Below are positions 24,551-35,052 of a DNA stretch of 64,000 nt, one piece after another. Position 1 is the first letter of the stretch; each line of letters opens with the position of its first letter. This stretch comes from Solenopsis invicta (Eukaryota; Arthropoda; Insecta; Hymenoptera; Formicidae). The notes under the pieces were generated by a model that ran no database searches, had not been told where the DNA came from, and worked only from the letters and a program-made list of their open reading frames with translations. Both the position numbers and the translations under genes were made by a program. The stretch covers positions 9,777,501 to 9,841,500 of the forward strand of contig NC_052671.1 in assembly GCF_016802725.1 (NCBI RefSeq), given 5' to 3'.

Positions 24551-25733
24551 TTAAATAATTTTATATCATTATTTATGTCTTATTTTATATTTTAAATTTT
24601 AAATTTTCAATATTTTAAATAAATCATATCAGTTATTTTACCGATCTCTGGAGATAACAGTATAAATAAAATGATATATCTTACAATTTCGTTTAAAATA
24701 ACGCATACGTATTCGATTCAAAGCAAAAATAAAAGTTATAAAATGAAGACGAATGGAATTATCGAGAAAATTCAAGTGAATGCATGCGTTAGAGATGACA
24801 AAAATTTATCCGAATGGCAATATGAAATATAAGTAAAGAGCACATTGATGAAAAATACGTCAAAATAATGAAGCATAGAGATTCGTTAAATTTCCATTTT
24901 CAATTAAGTTTTTTTTAATTATTTCTTAACGATTTGTATTCTTATAAGCGTGTCGCGTTTCGATCGCGCCGTTAAAAAGATTACCTTGGATTGGGTTAGC
25001 GGAGACTTCAAAGAATTAATTAAAAATAAAAGCAACAAATAGAGAGAAAGAGAGAGAAATAACGCGTCGCATTTAATGATTACACTTTTACACTATATAT
25101 TGAAAATTCGCGATAAAATTTTCGCGAAAAAAGCATTTCTAAAAATCGAACTTTTTCCGTAACAAAAAGATGAAAAGAACTCGAAAATTAAAGCAATTTG
25201 AGTGTACAATTTAACGCGAGATTGCGTTAAACATACGAACATTACGTTGGTGCGTATACGCGCATTGTGTCGCTAAAAAGATTAATACGAATCAATACAT
25301 CACACACGGCGTTTAGTGGTTTTGTGTTTAGCCGTGCCGCGCAAATAAACGCGATTACGTGAGTACTTGAATATGTTACGGTAACCCAAACGGATAAATC
25401 AATTTCCGTGCGTACGAGTGAATGGCGGTACGGCAATGCAACTGCCAACGCGATAAAGTATAAAAAGCCTTCGGACCAGAAATTTGCAATTGCTCGTTCG
25501 CGAATCTTTAAACGCGCAATAAAAACCTTTGTTTTAATTTTTTTTGGCTTTGAAAGCAAAAATATATAAAAATGGAGCAAAATATGTGTGTATGTACATT
25601 TATATCTCTTTAGATATCCATTTAGAGGCATAGTTTGCAAGCGTCACATTGCGCGAGACGGAGTTGCATACATCGAAAGCCGATGCTCTGAATTTAAACG
25701 AACGTGGGCAAAGTGCATCATAATAATCGTACC
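24551..25733. other. Unassigned DNA, mostly AT-rich
   Basis: AGAGAGAAAGAGAGAG tract at 25041. The minus-strand 132-codon frame (25242-25640) has no recognisable features. Nothing else is seen. Confidence 0.35.
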
Positions 25734-25796
25734 TTAACCCTTTCGTGCCTGGTGGCCACATGCCACATATGTACCAAACTTTCAAAAATTCACATC

Positions 25797-26041
25797 TTCC
25801 ACAAAAGTAAAGTTAGCAACTTCTTCCTGGGCTCGTTTTAAAGATAAAGGATAGAACTCTTCATAAAAAAATCAACACTCTTGAGAGTTTCGCCTCTTGT
25901 TCTGCATACCTCGTTAAAAATTCGTAAAATGGGGTACAAATGAAAAATGCATATACCTTCCACAAAAATTAAGATAGCGAGTTCTTTCTGTGCTCGTTTT
26001 AAAGATCAATGTAAGGGCTATTTATAAAAAAAAAAATATGC
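25797..26041. repeat. Diverged direct repeat inside the piggyBac-like element
   Basis: CTTCCACAAAAGTAAAGTTAGC (25796) and CTTCCACAAAAATTAAGATAGC (25965) start two copies, each continuing with GCTCGTTTTAAAGAT and TATAAAAAAA/TCATAAAAAAA. The period is about 169 bases. Confidence 0.7.
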
Positions 26042-26303
26042 TAAAAATTTCAAAACGATATCTCCAACACGACTAAAATGTTAAATTTTCTTGAATTTGA
26101 ATGAAACTTATACTCCAAGGGTTTTTAGGATCAAATTATAAATCTGTAATCAAATGTTCAAAATTCAATATGACGAAACAATTTAGTGCATAAAAAATTT
26201 AAATTTTCTTGGATTTGAGTGAAACTCATTTTCTAGAAGTTTTTAACAACTAATGAGAAATATTTATAGAAACAACTGATTTTAAATCAACATTTCCAAA
26301 AAC

Positions 26304-26345
26304 TCTTGGATTTGAATGAAATATGAATTTCATTCAAATCCAAGA
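26304..26345. repeat. Perfect 19-bp hairpin, 4-base loop
   Basis: TCTTGGATTTGAATGAAAT is followed after ATGA by its exact reverse complement. Related words (TTCTTG(A/G)ATTTGA(A/G)TGAAAC) occur at 26089 and 26207, so this is an inverted copy of an internal repeat unit. Confidence 0.9.
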
Positions 26346-26518
26346 AAATTTTATATTGTAATCCGCCATTGAATTCGTTATTTTGGATTTTGAAATTTTG
26401 ATTACAGATTCATAATTAGTGTAAGCCTAAAAATCTCTAGAAAAAAAATCTAAAAATTTCCAAGATGTGAATTAGATGCTAATTACTCTTAGAAAAACGT
26501 CAGACACAAAAGAGTTAA

Positions 26519-26944
26519 CAATCATTAAGAAACATTCATATAAGAGAATCGTTCACAAGAGGATTACATGTGCATATTTAGGATACAGTAAACGAATAAG
26601 TTTAAAATATTTTACGAACGTATTCCCATGGACTAAACATAAAAAAAAATGCATATAAATGGCTCGAGAAACATTTAGTTTCTGAGATAGGAAAGATTTT
26701 ATTGTGAAATAGTAAAATATCTTGAAAACGAAACAATTGATTTTACGTCGAAATATGCCAGAATAAAATAGAAAATATCTCGTAAACTCTATTGATTTTT
26801 TTATAGTTCTATGTTCTACTTTGAGATTTTTATGTACATATGCAGAATAACTAGACGAATTATATCATGTAAAAATATTTGAAGCAGGAGTTCTAATATA
26901 AAGAATCCTAAACTTATAGTTAATTATTATTATCTAAAGTAGTA
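26519..26944. other. AT-rich, no gene seen
   Basis: Nothing recognisable. Confidence 0.4.
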
Positions 26945-27158
26945 GGTCTGTCCAAAAACCTGGTTCGCGAGCCAAAGCGCTTCATCTCTCCGTTGCCTCT
27001 ATAGAGCAAACAAAGAGTAAATAAAAAAGAATAGACGCTATCAGTTCTGCTTGGATTCCAAGTTTTAGAGTCTATCCTTTTGTTTGTTTACTCTCGCTCT
27101 ATCGAGGCGGCAGAGAAATGGAAACGCTTTAGCTCGCGAGCCAAGTTTTGAACAGGCC
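26945..27158. mobile_element. Fold-back MITE with 90-bp arms
   Basis: Left arm 26945-27036 (GGTCTGTCCAAAAACCTGG...) and right arm 27070-27158 are inverted copies over about 90 bases, sharing CGCGAGC(C/T)AAAGCG, ATAGAGC and ATAGAC. The loop is only about 33 bases. Both arms are richer in CG than the surroundings. No coding capacity; target duplication unclear. Confidence 0.8.
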
Positions 27159-27709
27159 TGTCCTAAATAATATAGACAGTAATACATAAAGATATTTAAA
27201 AAATAAAATAATTTGATTAAAAATAATGGAACCTTTGTGTAACATTAAAAAATCGATTTTGAAAATTGATTTTACCATTATTTATCCCTCCTCAGCGGAA
27301 TGCTTTAACTCTTAACATTAATATCGGTATCATTACACTATCGTTTTGCACAGTTCTTTTTTATAATACAGTACAATATCTGCGCAACGACAACATAACG
27401 ATACCAATACTGTCATTAAAGAGTTACAGAATCCCGCTGCAGAGATCACACAATTTTTGTCTGAAACATTTTTTCTTAACTACTTCAATTTCAAGTATCT
27501 GATGTTTCACTGTTTCGTGAAATGTCCCTTATCTCAAAAATTATGCGTTTCCAGATCCGTGTAAATGAACCTTTTTTAATGTTTGGTCAATGAAAAGATA
27601 CGTCTCTAGAATATTCGACACTTATTCGTTTACACCCTCCATGTAACGAAGAAACATTCATTATCTGGTGGCGCAGATAATTTCGAATAAAGTACATCTT
27701 GACACTTAC
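27159..27709 (-). other. Probable first intron, 5' part
   Basis: If the donor at 27709 is real, this AT-rich DNA is the start of a minus-strand intron. No exon or branch/acceptor pair is obvious here. Confidence 0.3.
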
Positions 27710-27840
27710 CTTTTTTCTCGTCAGTAATTGTCTGCGACTCGTTGATCCTGTCGTCGATCCTCTCCGTGTTCCTCGGTCCTCCTCCGCCTCCTCGATGCGC
27801 TTCTGAATCACATTCTCGCACTCGCGAAAGTACGAAATCA
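27710..27840 (-). other. Candidate leader exon of a minus-strand gene
   Basis: Read on the minus strand, GAGAAAAAAG|GTAAGTGTC is a near-consensus splice donor with the exon ending at 27710. The upstream minus-strand sequence is CG- and purine-rich. The only nearby ATG is followed at once by TGA, so this is most simply a non-coding leader exon whose start codon lies in a later exon beyond the window. Two frames stay open across it but begin without ATG. The 5' boundary is not determined; the tandem duplication and CpG-rich block to the right could contain the start site. Confidence 0.4.
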
Positions 27841-28534
27841 CGTGGAATAACGCGACGTATTCGTCACTTCGACAAGTACCGAGCCGACGGACGGCGGATC
27901 AAGAAGCGTCTAATCGCGAGCGAGCTAATTGATTGATACGCCAGTAACGATCGCGCGAATTCTCACGCGGACGACGCGAGGCCTCGGAAGGTGTAATGTC
28001 CCGAAGAACGATATCGATCGCGATCCACCACGAACCGCGAAGCGAGCGAATAAATCAGAGTACTGGGCGCTTGAACGAAATCGCACTGTCGCTGCGTCGC
28101 ACTACCCACGGATCCGTCGGACATTCCCCAATTTGTTAGGTTATGCGTGGCGCGTTCCGCTTCCTCGATTGATCTTGTTCCTCCTTGTGTTCCTCCTCGG
28201 TCCTCCTCGGTCCTCCTCGATGCGCTTGTGAATCACACTCACGAATCACAGTCTGCATCACACTCGCGAAACTACGAAATCACGCGGAATAACGCGGCAT
28301 AGCCGTCACTTCGACAAGTGCCGACGGACAGCGCGTCGAGAAGCGTCGAGCGAGCTGATTAATACGCCAGAAACGATTGCGCGAATTTTCACACGGACGA
28401 CTTACTCGGAGGCGAAACCTCCCGAAGAACGATATCGATCGCGATCATCACAAGCCGCGAATCGAACAAATAAATCATAGTGCCGAGTGCTCGAACGAGA
28501 TCACACTGTCGCAAGGTTATGCGCGGCACGCTCC
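27768..28534 (-). repeat. Tandem duplication in a CpG-rich leader/promoter
   Basis: Copy 1 (about 27768-28158) and copy 2 (about 28196-28534) are collinear: TCCTCGATGCGCTT(C/G)TGAATCAC, TACGAAATCACG(T/C)GGAATAACGCG, GTCACTTCGACAAGT, CCGAAGAACGATATCGATCG, then TTATGCG(T/C)GGC(G/A)CG. The offset shrinks from 425 to 376 bases because of indels. Copy 2 also repeats CCTCGGTCCT. Copies are diverged, so the duplication is not recent. No stable reading frame is shared. Confidence 0.85.
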
Positions 28535-29939
28535 AACGTGAACATAGCAACTAGTGACGCGGCGTCGATAATCAGTGCGGTCGCGGGGGCACCTTGCGTC
28601 ACGTCAACAACTACGCCTTACTACGCAAACTTCTCGTAACTAGTAGGCAGGCATCGAACGCCAGTGTCGATCGACGCGTCGTGGCCGTGAAGGACGTGAA
28701 GGATCCTTCTCGACGCTGGATGTATCCACACAGGTACTGAATATCACTCGCGACACCGCAAACGATCACGAATGATCGCGAGACGCGCGCACATTGTTTA
28801 TTTATATGGATCCAAGCGGATCGTCGCCACCGCCGGCGCCGGTCAATTTCTGGCGACGCACTTGGTTATGGACGTTCGCCGAACTCGATCCCTCGAACAG
28901 GCGAAGAGTTGCGGGGCTCGACGCCGACCTTCGATCTTAAAATCCGATCGCACGACGACCGAGCGCGAATGAGGTTAATCATCCTTCCCCTGAACGTCGT
29001 TCGTTTCAAACTCTTCCGTTCGACGTTGCGACGAGATGTCGAGGGAAACTCCCACGGCGCGGCGCAACGACGAAACTACTAAGCGATGACGACCATTGAC
29101 GAAGACGCTCAGCGTGTACGGGAGAGCTCGTAAAGCCGCAATCGACGGCTCTGTACGCGCACTTTATTGCTACTTTGAGAGGAATATACTCGGACTCTTT
29201 CCCGGGCTTAATCGCGCAGGGCAATGAGTGCGGCGCGATTGTTAGTTACGACGTGTACCCAGTGTACCGCCGGCGGTCGTCGGCGACGGCACACCACAGA
29301 GCACGAGAGAGAGAGAGAGAGAAAAAAGAGAAAGAGAGAGAGAAAATGTCCGGGACACGGGTGATAGCGCACGGGGCGACTCTATTCCGTTCGACCGGTC
29401 GTAAAACGAGCGCCGACACCCGATAAACAACGCACTCCCGCAAAACGCGTCGCGTAAATGCGTAAAGAGTCGTTTTCGCGGAACGTAATAAGTACAAACG
29501 CGCCGCGTCCGTTCCGGCGTGGCGGGGACTTTGTCAGGATCAGAGAGGCGTGAATGTAGATCGCGATGCATTTCGCGCGTTACCAACGACCAAAGAGAGA
29601 TGTATATAACCTCTTTGCCAACGGCCAACACGGCGCGCGGCGGCGCCGCCGCGATGAAAACGTACGGCAAATGATCCCACAGCCGTCGATACTCACGCGG
29701 TGCACCGTCATTTCCGCGAGAGTATCGAGGAAAGTAATCGAAACCGCGTCGGGGAATAATCGTAAATAAGACGGGAGCTCTGCACCGCGAAATGGTATAC
29801 TGACGACACGGAAGTCGATGCGATTGACAAGCCAATGCAACGGAGAAAAACCGATTACGCCCGGAGGTATAAAGTTTTCAGAGGAGAGGAGAGGAGAGAA
29901 GAAAGAAAAAAGGATAACTATTGTCTCTTATAGAGTATA
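28535..29939 (-). promoter_or_regulatory. CpG-rich upstream block of the minus-strand leader
   Basis: CG-dense throughout, with a GAGA/CTCT tract at 29305-29344 and a GGAGA run at 29879-29902. Overlapping frames (up to 197 codons, minus strand 29242-29835) translate the CT tract as Ser/Leu repeats and are not convincing. Position and composition suit a promoter region for a gene running leftward; no TATA/initiator pair stands out. Confidence 0.35.
29305..29344. repeat. (GA)n imperfect microsatellite
   Basis: GAGAGAGAGAGAGAG, AAAAAAGAGAAA, then GAGAGAGAGA. GAGA tracts can bind GAGA-type factors in insects, but use here is inferred only. Confidence 0.9.
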
Positions 29940-31344
29940 CAGTGATGCGCAACCCGTGGCCCCGCCGACTCATAGTCGGAAATATAAAATCACATATTTT
30001 CTATTTTATGCAAGGTTGAGTAAGGTAATATATGTATTTTTTTAACTACGTTAAGTTAAAGCTCATGGCATTTAAAATTATTAATTTTTAATTACGTTAA
30101 GAGTTACGTAATTAAAAAGCTATGTTGAGATTAAATTAAGTTAAAAATTAAAAGTTACTTTTGACAAATATTTCATTCTTATTAAATAGAAAAAATTCGC
30201 AAGTTTTTAAAATTAGATTAGGCAAACCAATTATAGTATAGATTATCCAACAAATTAAATATGTTATTTGTACAGTTCACATGAAATAAAGAAATATTGT
30301 TTTTCTAGGTAAGAATGTATGTATTTTCTCTTTTATAATTATTTCTTTTACAGATGAATTTTTAACTTATTGTTAGTAAAGAAGTTGATGAATTAAAATT
30401 TGTTTAAAAAATAACTAGTTAAAATTATTTTACTTTTAACTATTTAAATAGTTACTTATCCAATCTTAGTTTTATGCAAACTATAAAACTAAAGTAACAT
30501 AATGAAATTTGTAAGTCTTCATTACTTTGAAAATAATTTATACAATTTTATTTTAATTTATATGTTATAAATAAATAAACAATTTTATTTTTGCATTTTT
30601 AAGTATTGTTTAGAATTTAAATTTGAAAATGCAGTTTGTTTCATAAATAAATAAGTTTGTAAAATGTTTAATTTTTATAAATCAGCTTGACATTCTTTAT
30701 TTTTTTATTAGTACTAAGATAAATTTTTTATCTGTCTACTATATATGTATATTCATAACAATAAGGGTAATAACTAATTAAAAAATTAATTTTTAACTTA
30801 ACTTTTAACTTAACTCAATTAATTTAAACAATTTAATTTTTAACTTTAACTAGTTATCTTTTAAACACATATTAACTTTATTAATTTTTTTCCTAAATTA
30901 AAAATTTATTTATGTAAAAGGAAAATTGTAAAAAAAATGCATTTCCACATAAGAAACAATATTTCTTTGTTATTCATAAACTTAATTTACAAATAAAATA
31001 TTAAGTTTGATGATCCGTTATAATTATTTCGAGTAATCTAACTTTAAAAACTTGCGAATTTGTAATTTAATAAATATAAATAATGCTTTCCAAAATTAAC
31101 TTCTATTTTAACTAAATTTAATCTTAACATAACTGTTAACAAGTCATTGTTTGTTAATGTAACCTTTAACGTAACTAAAATAATTTTATAAGCCATTAAC
31201 TTTAACTTAATTTAGTTAAAGAAATATATTAACTTAATCAATCCTGATAATAATACATATATACATTTATACATGCGCGTGCGAACTTTAAGACTTTACC
31301 TATCTGAAAATAATCCTCAGTTTAAAAAAGATTGCGCATCACTG
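29940..31344. mobile_element. hAT-like fold-back element, 1.4 kb
   Basis: Ends are CAGTGATGCGCAA and TTGCGCATCACTG, and GAGTATA lies directly outside both (29933-29939, 31345-31351). This fits a hAT target duplication of 7 to 8 bases. The two halves are inverted copies of each other: AATTCGCAAGTTTTTAAAATTAGATTA at about 30194 pairs with TAATCTAACTTTAAAAACTTGCGAATT near 31034, and ACTACGTTAAGTTAAAG pairs with CTTTAACTTAATTTAGT. Pairing appears to continue through AAAGAAATATTGTTT near the middle. Very AT-rich, with many TTAACTT/AAGTTAA words and no transposase. Confidence 0.85.
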
Positions 31345-32068
31345 GAGTATAATATCAATTATGTAACTAAAGTTTGACGGCGTAAATAGTTAAATTAAAC
31401 ATTTTATGTAACGTCACGTTCGCTAGGTATAACATGATAATTGGATATCGATATTTTACGGCAGCTTATTATAATCTAGAAAATAACGTATAATGAACCG
31501 TATAATGAACCTGTTATTTTGCAACATGGATATCGTTATTTTTTTATTCGGACGGACCGAAGCAGCGAACCAAAGGCAAACTGCGGGCATATTTGGACTC
31601 GTCCGGTTTATTACTATATCAATCGTGAGCGATCAAACCCGAATGCTCGTGGAAAAATAATAACGCGGAATGAATATCGTAATGGCGCGTCGTGTAAATT
31701 ATAAATTATTCTAGCAGGTTTACCTCGCAAATGAGAATATAAAAGCCCATCGATGTTTAATCTACAACGATTCATTACTCGAGCGCGACGCACACCCGAG
31801 GTTATAGAACAATAATCATAAATAAATGACGCGATCGACAGTAAATATCAATGTCAGGCCGTAAAATATTATAAAAATATATTTCTGGAAGGCGAAAAAC
31901 GAACGCGCCATTGTATTTAACGTACGTCGCGGTGAAAGAGCGCGAGCTCGTGCGACGGGTCCGTCGAAAATACACCCTGCAACAAAATCATAATATTTGC
32001 GATAGAAGTTTGAACCGAATGTGACGTATCCCTGCGAAAAAAAAACTCAAATTGATACATGAAACAGT
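31345..32068. other. Unassigned DNA
   Basis: No gene or terminal repeat is recognised. ATAATGAACC(G/T)-type words are repeated at 31490-31510. Confidence 0.35.
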
Positions 32069-32859
32069 TTAACCCTTTCAGTCACGTAATTCAGAGAGCA
32101 GGCGGATTTTCACATCATGCATACTATCATAGATTTTTGAGATCGCTGAATTCAAATCCGCTGTAAGATTTTAAAAATTTATAACGGCAGAACCAATATG
32201 GCTTACAAAATACTTGAAAATTAAATGGATTTACTTTCAATGAACGCAATGGATGCGTTCAAATTTGAAAAATGAGTTTTGAGCGCACTGATTACAAAAA
32301 AATATTAATTCAAAAATTCATTTTTTGATTATTATAAAATAGTAATTTCACTATGTTCCTGTTGGTTTCATCATATCTGTTATATTAGACTCGCCATTTC
32401 GAATACATTTTAATAGAAAATATTTTAAACAATCCTAAAAACTGTTGTACATAAATATATAACGCATATATTTCTCATCAAGTTAGCACGAAGCTGCATT
32501 TATTCATAAGAAACTTATACTTTGTTAACATTGTGTTGTAAAGAGTGTTGAACATTAGACCTGTAAAAAATCTGTAAAAAACATTTTGTTCCTTAAACAT
32601 CTACTTTGTTAAAAAGAAATATGTGTTTATCTAGAGTTGTTCGTGTAAAAAATTTAATGTAAAAAAGTAGCATGCATTGTGTATTAATTTGTTTGCAACA
32701 ACAAAAGCATTAACAATATTGAACAAATGAAATTGGAAAGTCAAGATCATCTTTAGATAGTCGAAAGCAACAAAAAGTCCAATAGTTGATAAATACTACA
32801 TGATATAATTAAAAAAAGGAACTAACACATGTATGACATGCTGTGACTGAAAGGGTTGA
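32069..32859. mobile_element. piggyBac-like non-autonomous element, 791 bp
   Basis: The left end TTAACCCTTTCAGTCACG and the inverse of the right end TCAACCCTTTCAGTCACAG share 15 exact bases; the right TTAA is mutated to TTGA. The interior (for example GAGATCGCTGAATTCAAATCC) is non-coding. Similar ends are seen at 44007 and a similar interior word at 34121. Confidence 0.75.
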
Positions 32860-32940
32860 CACACGAATCGTGAAAATCGATTTAAAATAAAACAATGATC
32901 TATCTCCGACCTGTAACGGAAGAAGAGAGCGGAGAGAGAA

Positions 32941-32981
32941 TATATATTCGGCGTACGTCTGTCTCGTAGCGCGTGTCAGCT
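32941..32981 (+). promoter_or_regulatory. TATA box plus initiator-like match
   Basis: TATATATT at 32941 precedes TCAGCT at 32976, with the A about 37 bases downstream, slightly longer than the usual 30-base spacing. The next 350 bases are CG-rich. It lies just downstream of the 32069 piggyBac-like element. Confidence 0.25.
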
Positions 32982-33056
32982 CTCAATGACGATGTCGAAT
33001 CGTCGACGGTGGCAAACCTCGGCGCGCTCGTTGTTGACATCAGCGACGACAACAAC

Positions 33057-33197
33057 ATGGCCTACCGACCCGAGTCTCGGCGCGTGAGCGATACCTTACG
33101 CAAACACAGCGACGATTACGTTACCTATGCTGTGTTGTGTTTACGCCGCGTTGTCGTACGCACGCCGAGACTCGGTTCCGTCGTACATCGCTCGTAG
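33057..33197 (+). CDS. Unrecognised 46-codon ORF with strong start context
   Basis: ACAACATGG (A at -3, G at +4) opens MAYRPESRRVSDTLRKHSDD and 26 further codons to a stop at 33197. Donor-like GTGAGC occurs at 33084. The segment also contains a 13-base perfect inverted repeat (33070-33082 CCGAGTCTCGGCG and 33163-33175), so its openness may come from a repeat. I do not recognise the peptide. Confidence 0.18.
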   Translation: MAYRPESRRVSDTLRKHSDDYVTYAVLCLRRVVVRTPRLGSVVHRS

Positions 33198-33370
33198 TCT
33201 CGTCTTTGCCTCTCGAGACGCGATAGGTAACGAAACAGAACGCGAATCCGTTCCTTATGAAAGATTAATGCTCAATCAGCTCACGCGATTATCCGACTCT
33301 CGTGGTTCATGTGACACGTGAGCGTATAGAAGAGCCTAAGATGAGTCTTTTTAATTCACCGATTAATCAA

Positions 33371-33450
33371 CATCGATTAATCGCATTATGCGCGAGCTTT
33401 TAGACTAGAGCAAAGCTGCATTTGCTCATAATGCGATTGATCCATCGATG
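33371..33450. repeat. Palindrome with 27-bp arms
   Basis: CATCGATTAATCGCATTATG...GAGC (33371-33397) pairs with GCTC...CATAATGCGATTGATCCATCGATG (33424-33450). The loop contains a second short hairpin AGCAAA-GCTGCA-TTTGCT. It may be a very small MITE or a regulatory palindrome. Confidence 0.65.
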
Positions 33451-33997
33451 ACTTAAAAAACTTGCTTTAACTCTCTACTTGAAGTAAGAAGGGAGATAAA
33501 GGAAAGAAAAAAACTATAAATTACAGAAATTTGTATAAAAAATGAATGATATCACGGATAGTGTTTCTTTAAATCCAAATTTTCACTCGGCTGCCAATTC
33601 AAGTACAGTTTTTGTTATTAAAATTTTGTTAGTTTGTAGTAATATAAAACAAGTTTTTTTATATTAAAATTAATTCAGTAATTCTAACACTTTATAACCT
33701 ACAAAGTAGAAAAACTCTAAAAAATGTTCTTAAAAGTTTTTAATTACAAAGTTTTTAATTACATATGTGGATGAGTTTTCATTCAGAGTAGTATTAACTT
33801 CAGAAAAATATGAGTAACATTCTAAAAATTACTTTTATATGTGTTTTGCTAGTCGGTTAAAATTTTTCGATTTTACGCAACATTTTCAAATCGCACAATA
33901 TAAATGATATGTTATTACGACCGTGAAGTGTATCAACACATTTAAATTAAGAACGTGGCTGTACTAGGTAATTTAAGTGATGAAAAAGCGTGATGTA
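33451..33997. other. AT-rich, no gene seen
   Basis: Nothing recognisable. Confidence 0.4.
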
Positions 33998-34260
33998 TTA
34001 ATCCTTGTGTTCATTAACATTTGTAGTGTGGCGAAAATGAGATTTTCATGCCATCGTTGTATAAAAAACAATTTTTTTAGATTTTTGTATATACGATTTT
34101 AGTATTTCGGTTTATGAGATCACTGAATCTAAATAGATCAAAATTTGCAAAAGAATAATTGAATTTTTATAAAAATGATTATCCAAAGATTTTCAGGATC
34201 GCTTTATTTGCTATTTGTAATAACAAAATTCTGATATATTTTGATTTAGTAATTTTTACA
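33998..34260 (+). mobile_element. Possible truncated piggyBac-like element
   Basis: TTAATCCTTGTGTTC at 33998 resembles a TTAACCCTT-type end, and TATGAGATCACTGAATCTAAAT at 34113 resembles GAGATCGCTGAATTCAAAT inside the 32069 element. No right end was found before the next element at 34302. Confidence 0.3.
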
Positions 34261-34301
34261 ATTTTGGAGTATTTATTTTTCCAAACTTTGTGTGTGCTAT
34301 A

Positions 34302-34747
34302 TTACTAATTAAACGCATTGCGAAGTCACTCAACTTGGTATCGAGATCCGTTCCATATTAGCGAAATATCGTTACTGATCGAGAAATTCGAAATAGCGAT
34401 TGGTCGAGTTGATCGATAATTAAGACACATTGGCACGTCTATTTTTTTCTACGCGCATATGTTATAATATACTGTGAAGTGGTTAAGAATAAATATGTTT
34501 TTCACAATTTATGCGCTCGAAACGCATTGCGCCAGCGGTACTAAATTTCGATTAGTTATTTTTAGACAATTTGCGGTGTCTTAATTATCGATCAACTCTA
34601 CTCGTATAGTATCGTGCGATATCAGAGTGAAGTATTTCACCAATCACTATTTCGAATTTCTCGGTCAGTCGTGATATGTATGTATTTCGCTAATACGGAA
34701 CCAATCGATGCCAAGTTGAGTGGCTTCGCGATGCGTTTAATTAGTAA
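34302..34747. mobile_element. Fold-back element with arms over 130 bp
   Basis: The left arm begins TTACTAATTAAACGCATTGC and the inverse of the right arm begins TTACTAATTAAACGCATCGC. They stay alignable through CACTCAACTTGG, TATTAGCGAAATA, GAGAAATTCGAAATAG and GTTGATCGATAATTAAGACAC. The right arm carries about 40 extra bases. The centre (about 34436-34574) is unpaired. No transposase; superfamily unknown. Confidence 0.8.
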
Positions 34748-35052
34748 GTACGTTCAAATTAGTCCCGTGTTCAAACGTAATCTAATATTTGTCAATCGTG
34801 TAATATAAATTCGTACGCCAGTAACCCGTGAAAGTGCATATTCGGCGAGATTCGTTCAAGCAGAATTTATTGTCGGGCAATCGACGGAGCAACGATCGTC
34901 AGATGTTCGCGGAAAGAACAGTTTTACTGCGGCATAAAATTATTTTCTGATTTGCGTTTACCTAAATTTCATCTAAAAGTTTAACTAAATGCAGATCGAG
35001 AAATTATTACGCCGGATCGTCAGAGTAATTATGTAGGGCGCTTAAGCACAGT
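34748..35052. other. Short intervening DNA with a MITE fragment
   Basis: Apart from the fragment at 34908-34985 nothing is seen. Confidence 0.35.
34908..34985 (+). mobile_element. Internally deleted copy of the CGGAAAGAACA MITE
   Basis: CGCGGAAAGAACAGTTTTACTG is followed directly by ATAAAATTATTTTCTGAT and CTAAATTT. In the fuller copies (41850, 60281) these two blocks are separated by about 130 bases, so the middle is missing here. Confidence 0.6.

Larger units (their letters stand above)
25734..26518. mobile_element. piggyBac-like non-autonomous element, 785 bp
   Basis: TTAACCCTTTCGTGCCTGGTG at the left and the inverse of the right end TTAACTCTTTTGTGTCTGACG match at 16 of 21 positions, each with TTAA outermost. 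A subterminal hairpin GTGGC-CACAT-GCCAC follows the left end. Length is close to the element at 32069 (791 bp). No transposase frame. The interior holds a diverged duplication and a perfect hairpin, listed separately. Confidence 0.65.

Noticed and set aside
29242..29835. 197-codon minus-strand frame
   Set aside because: Translates a CT microsatellite as Ser-Leu repeats and lies in a CG-rich block where stops are rare; no recognisable protein.
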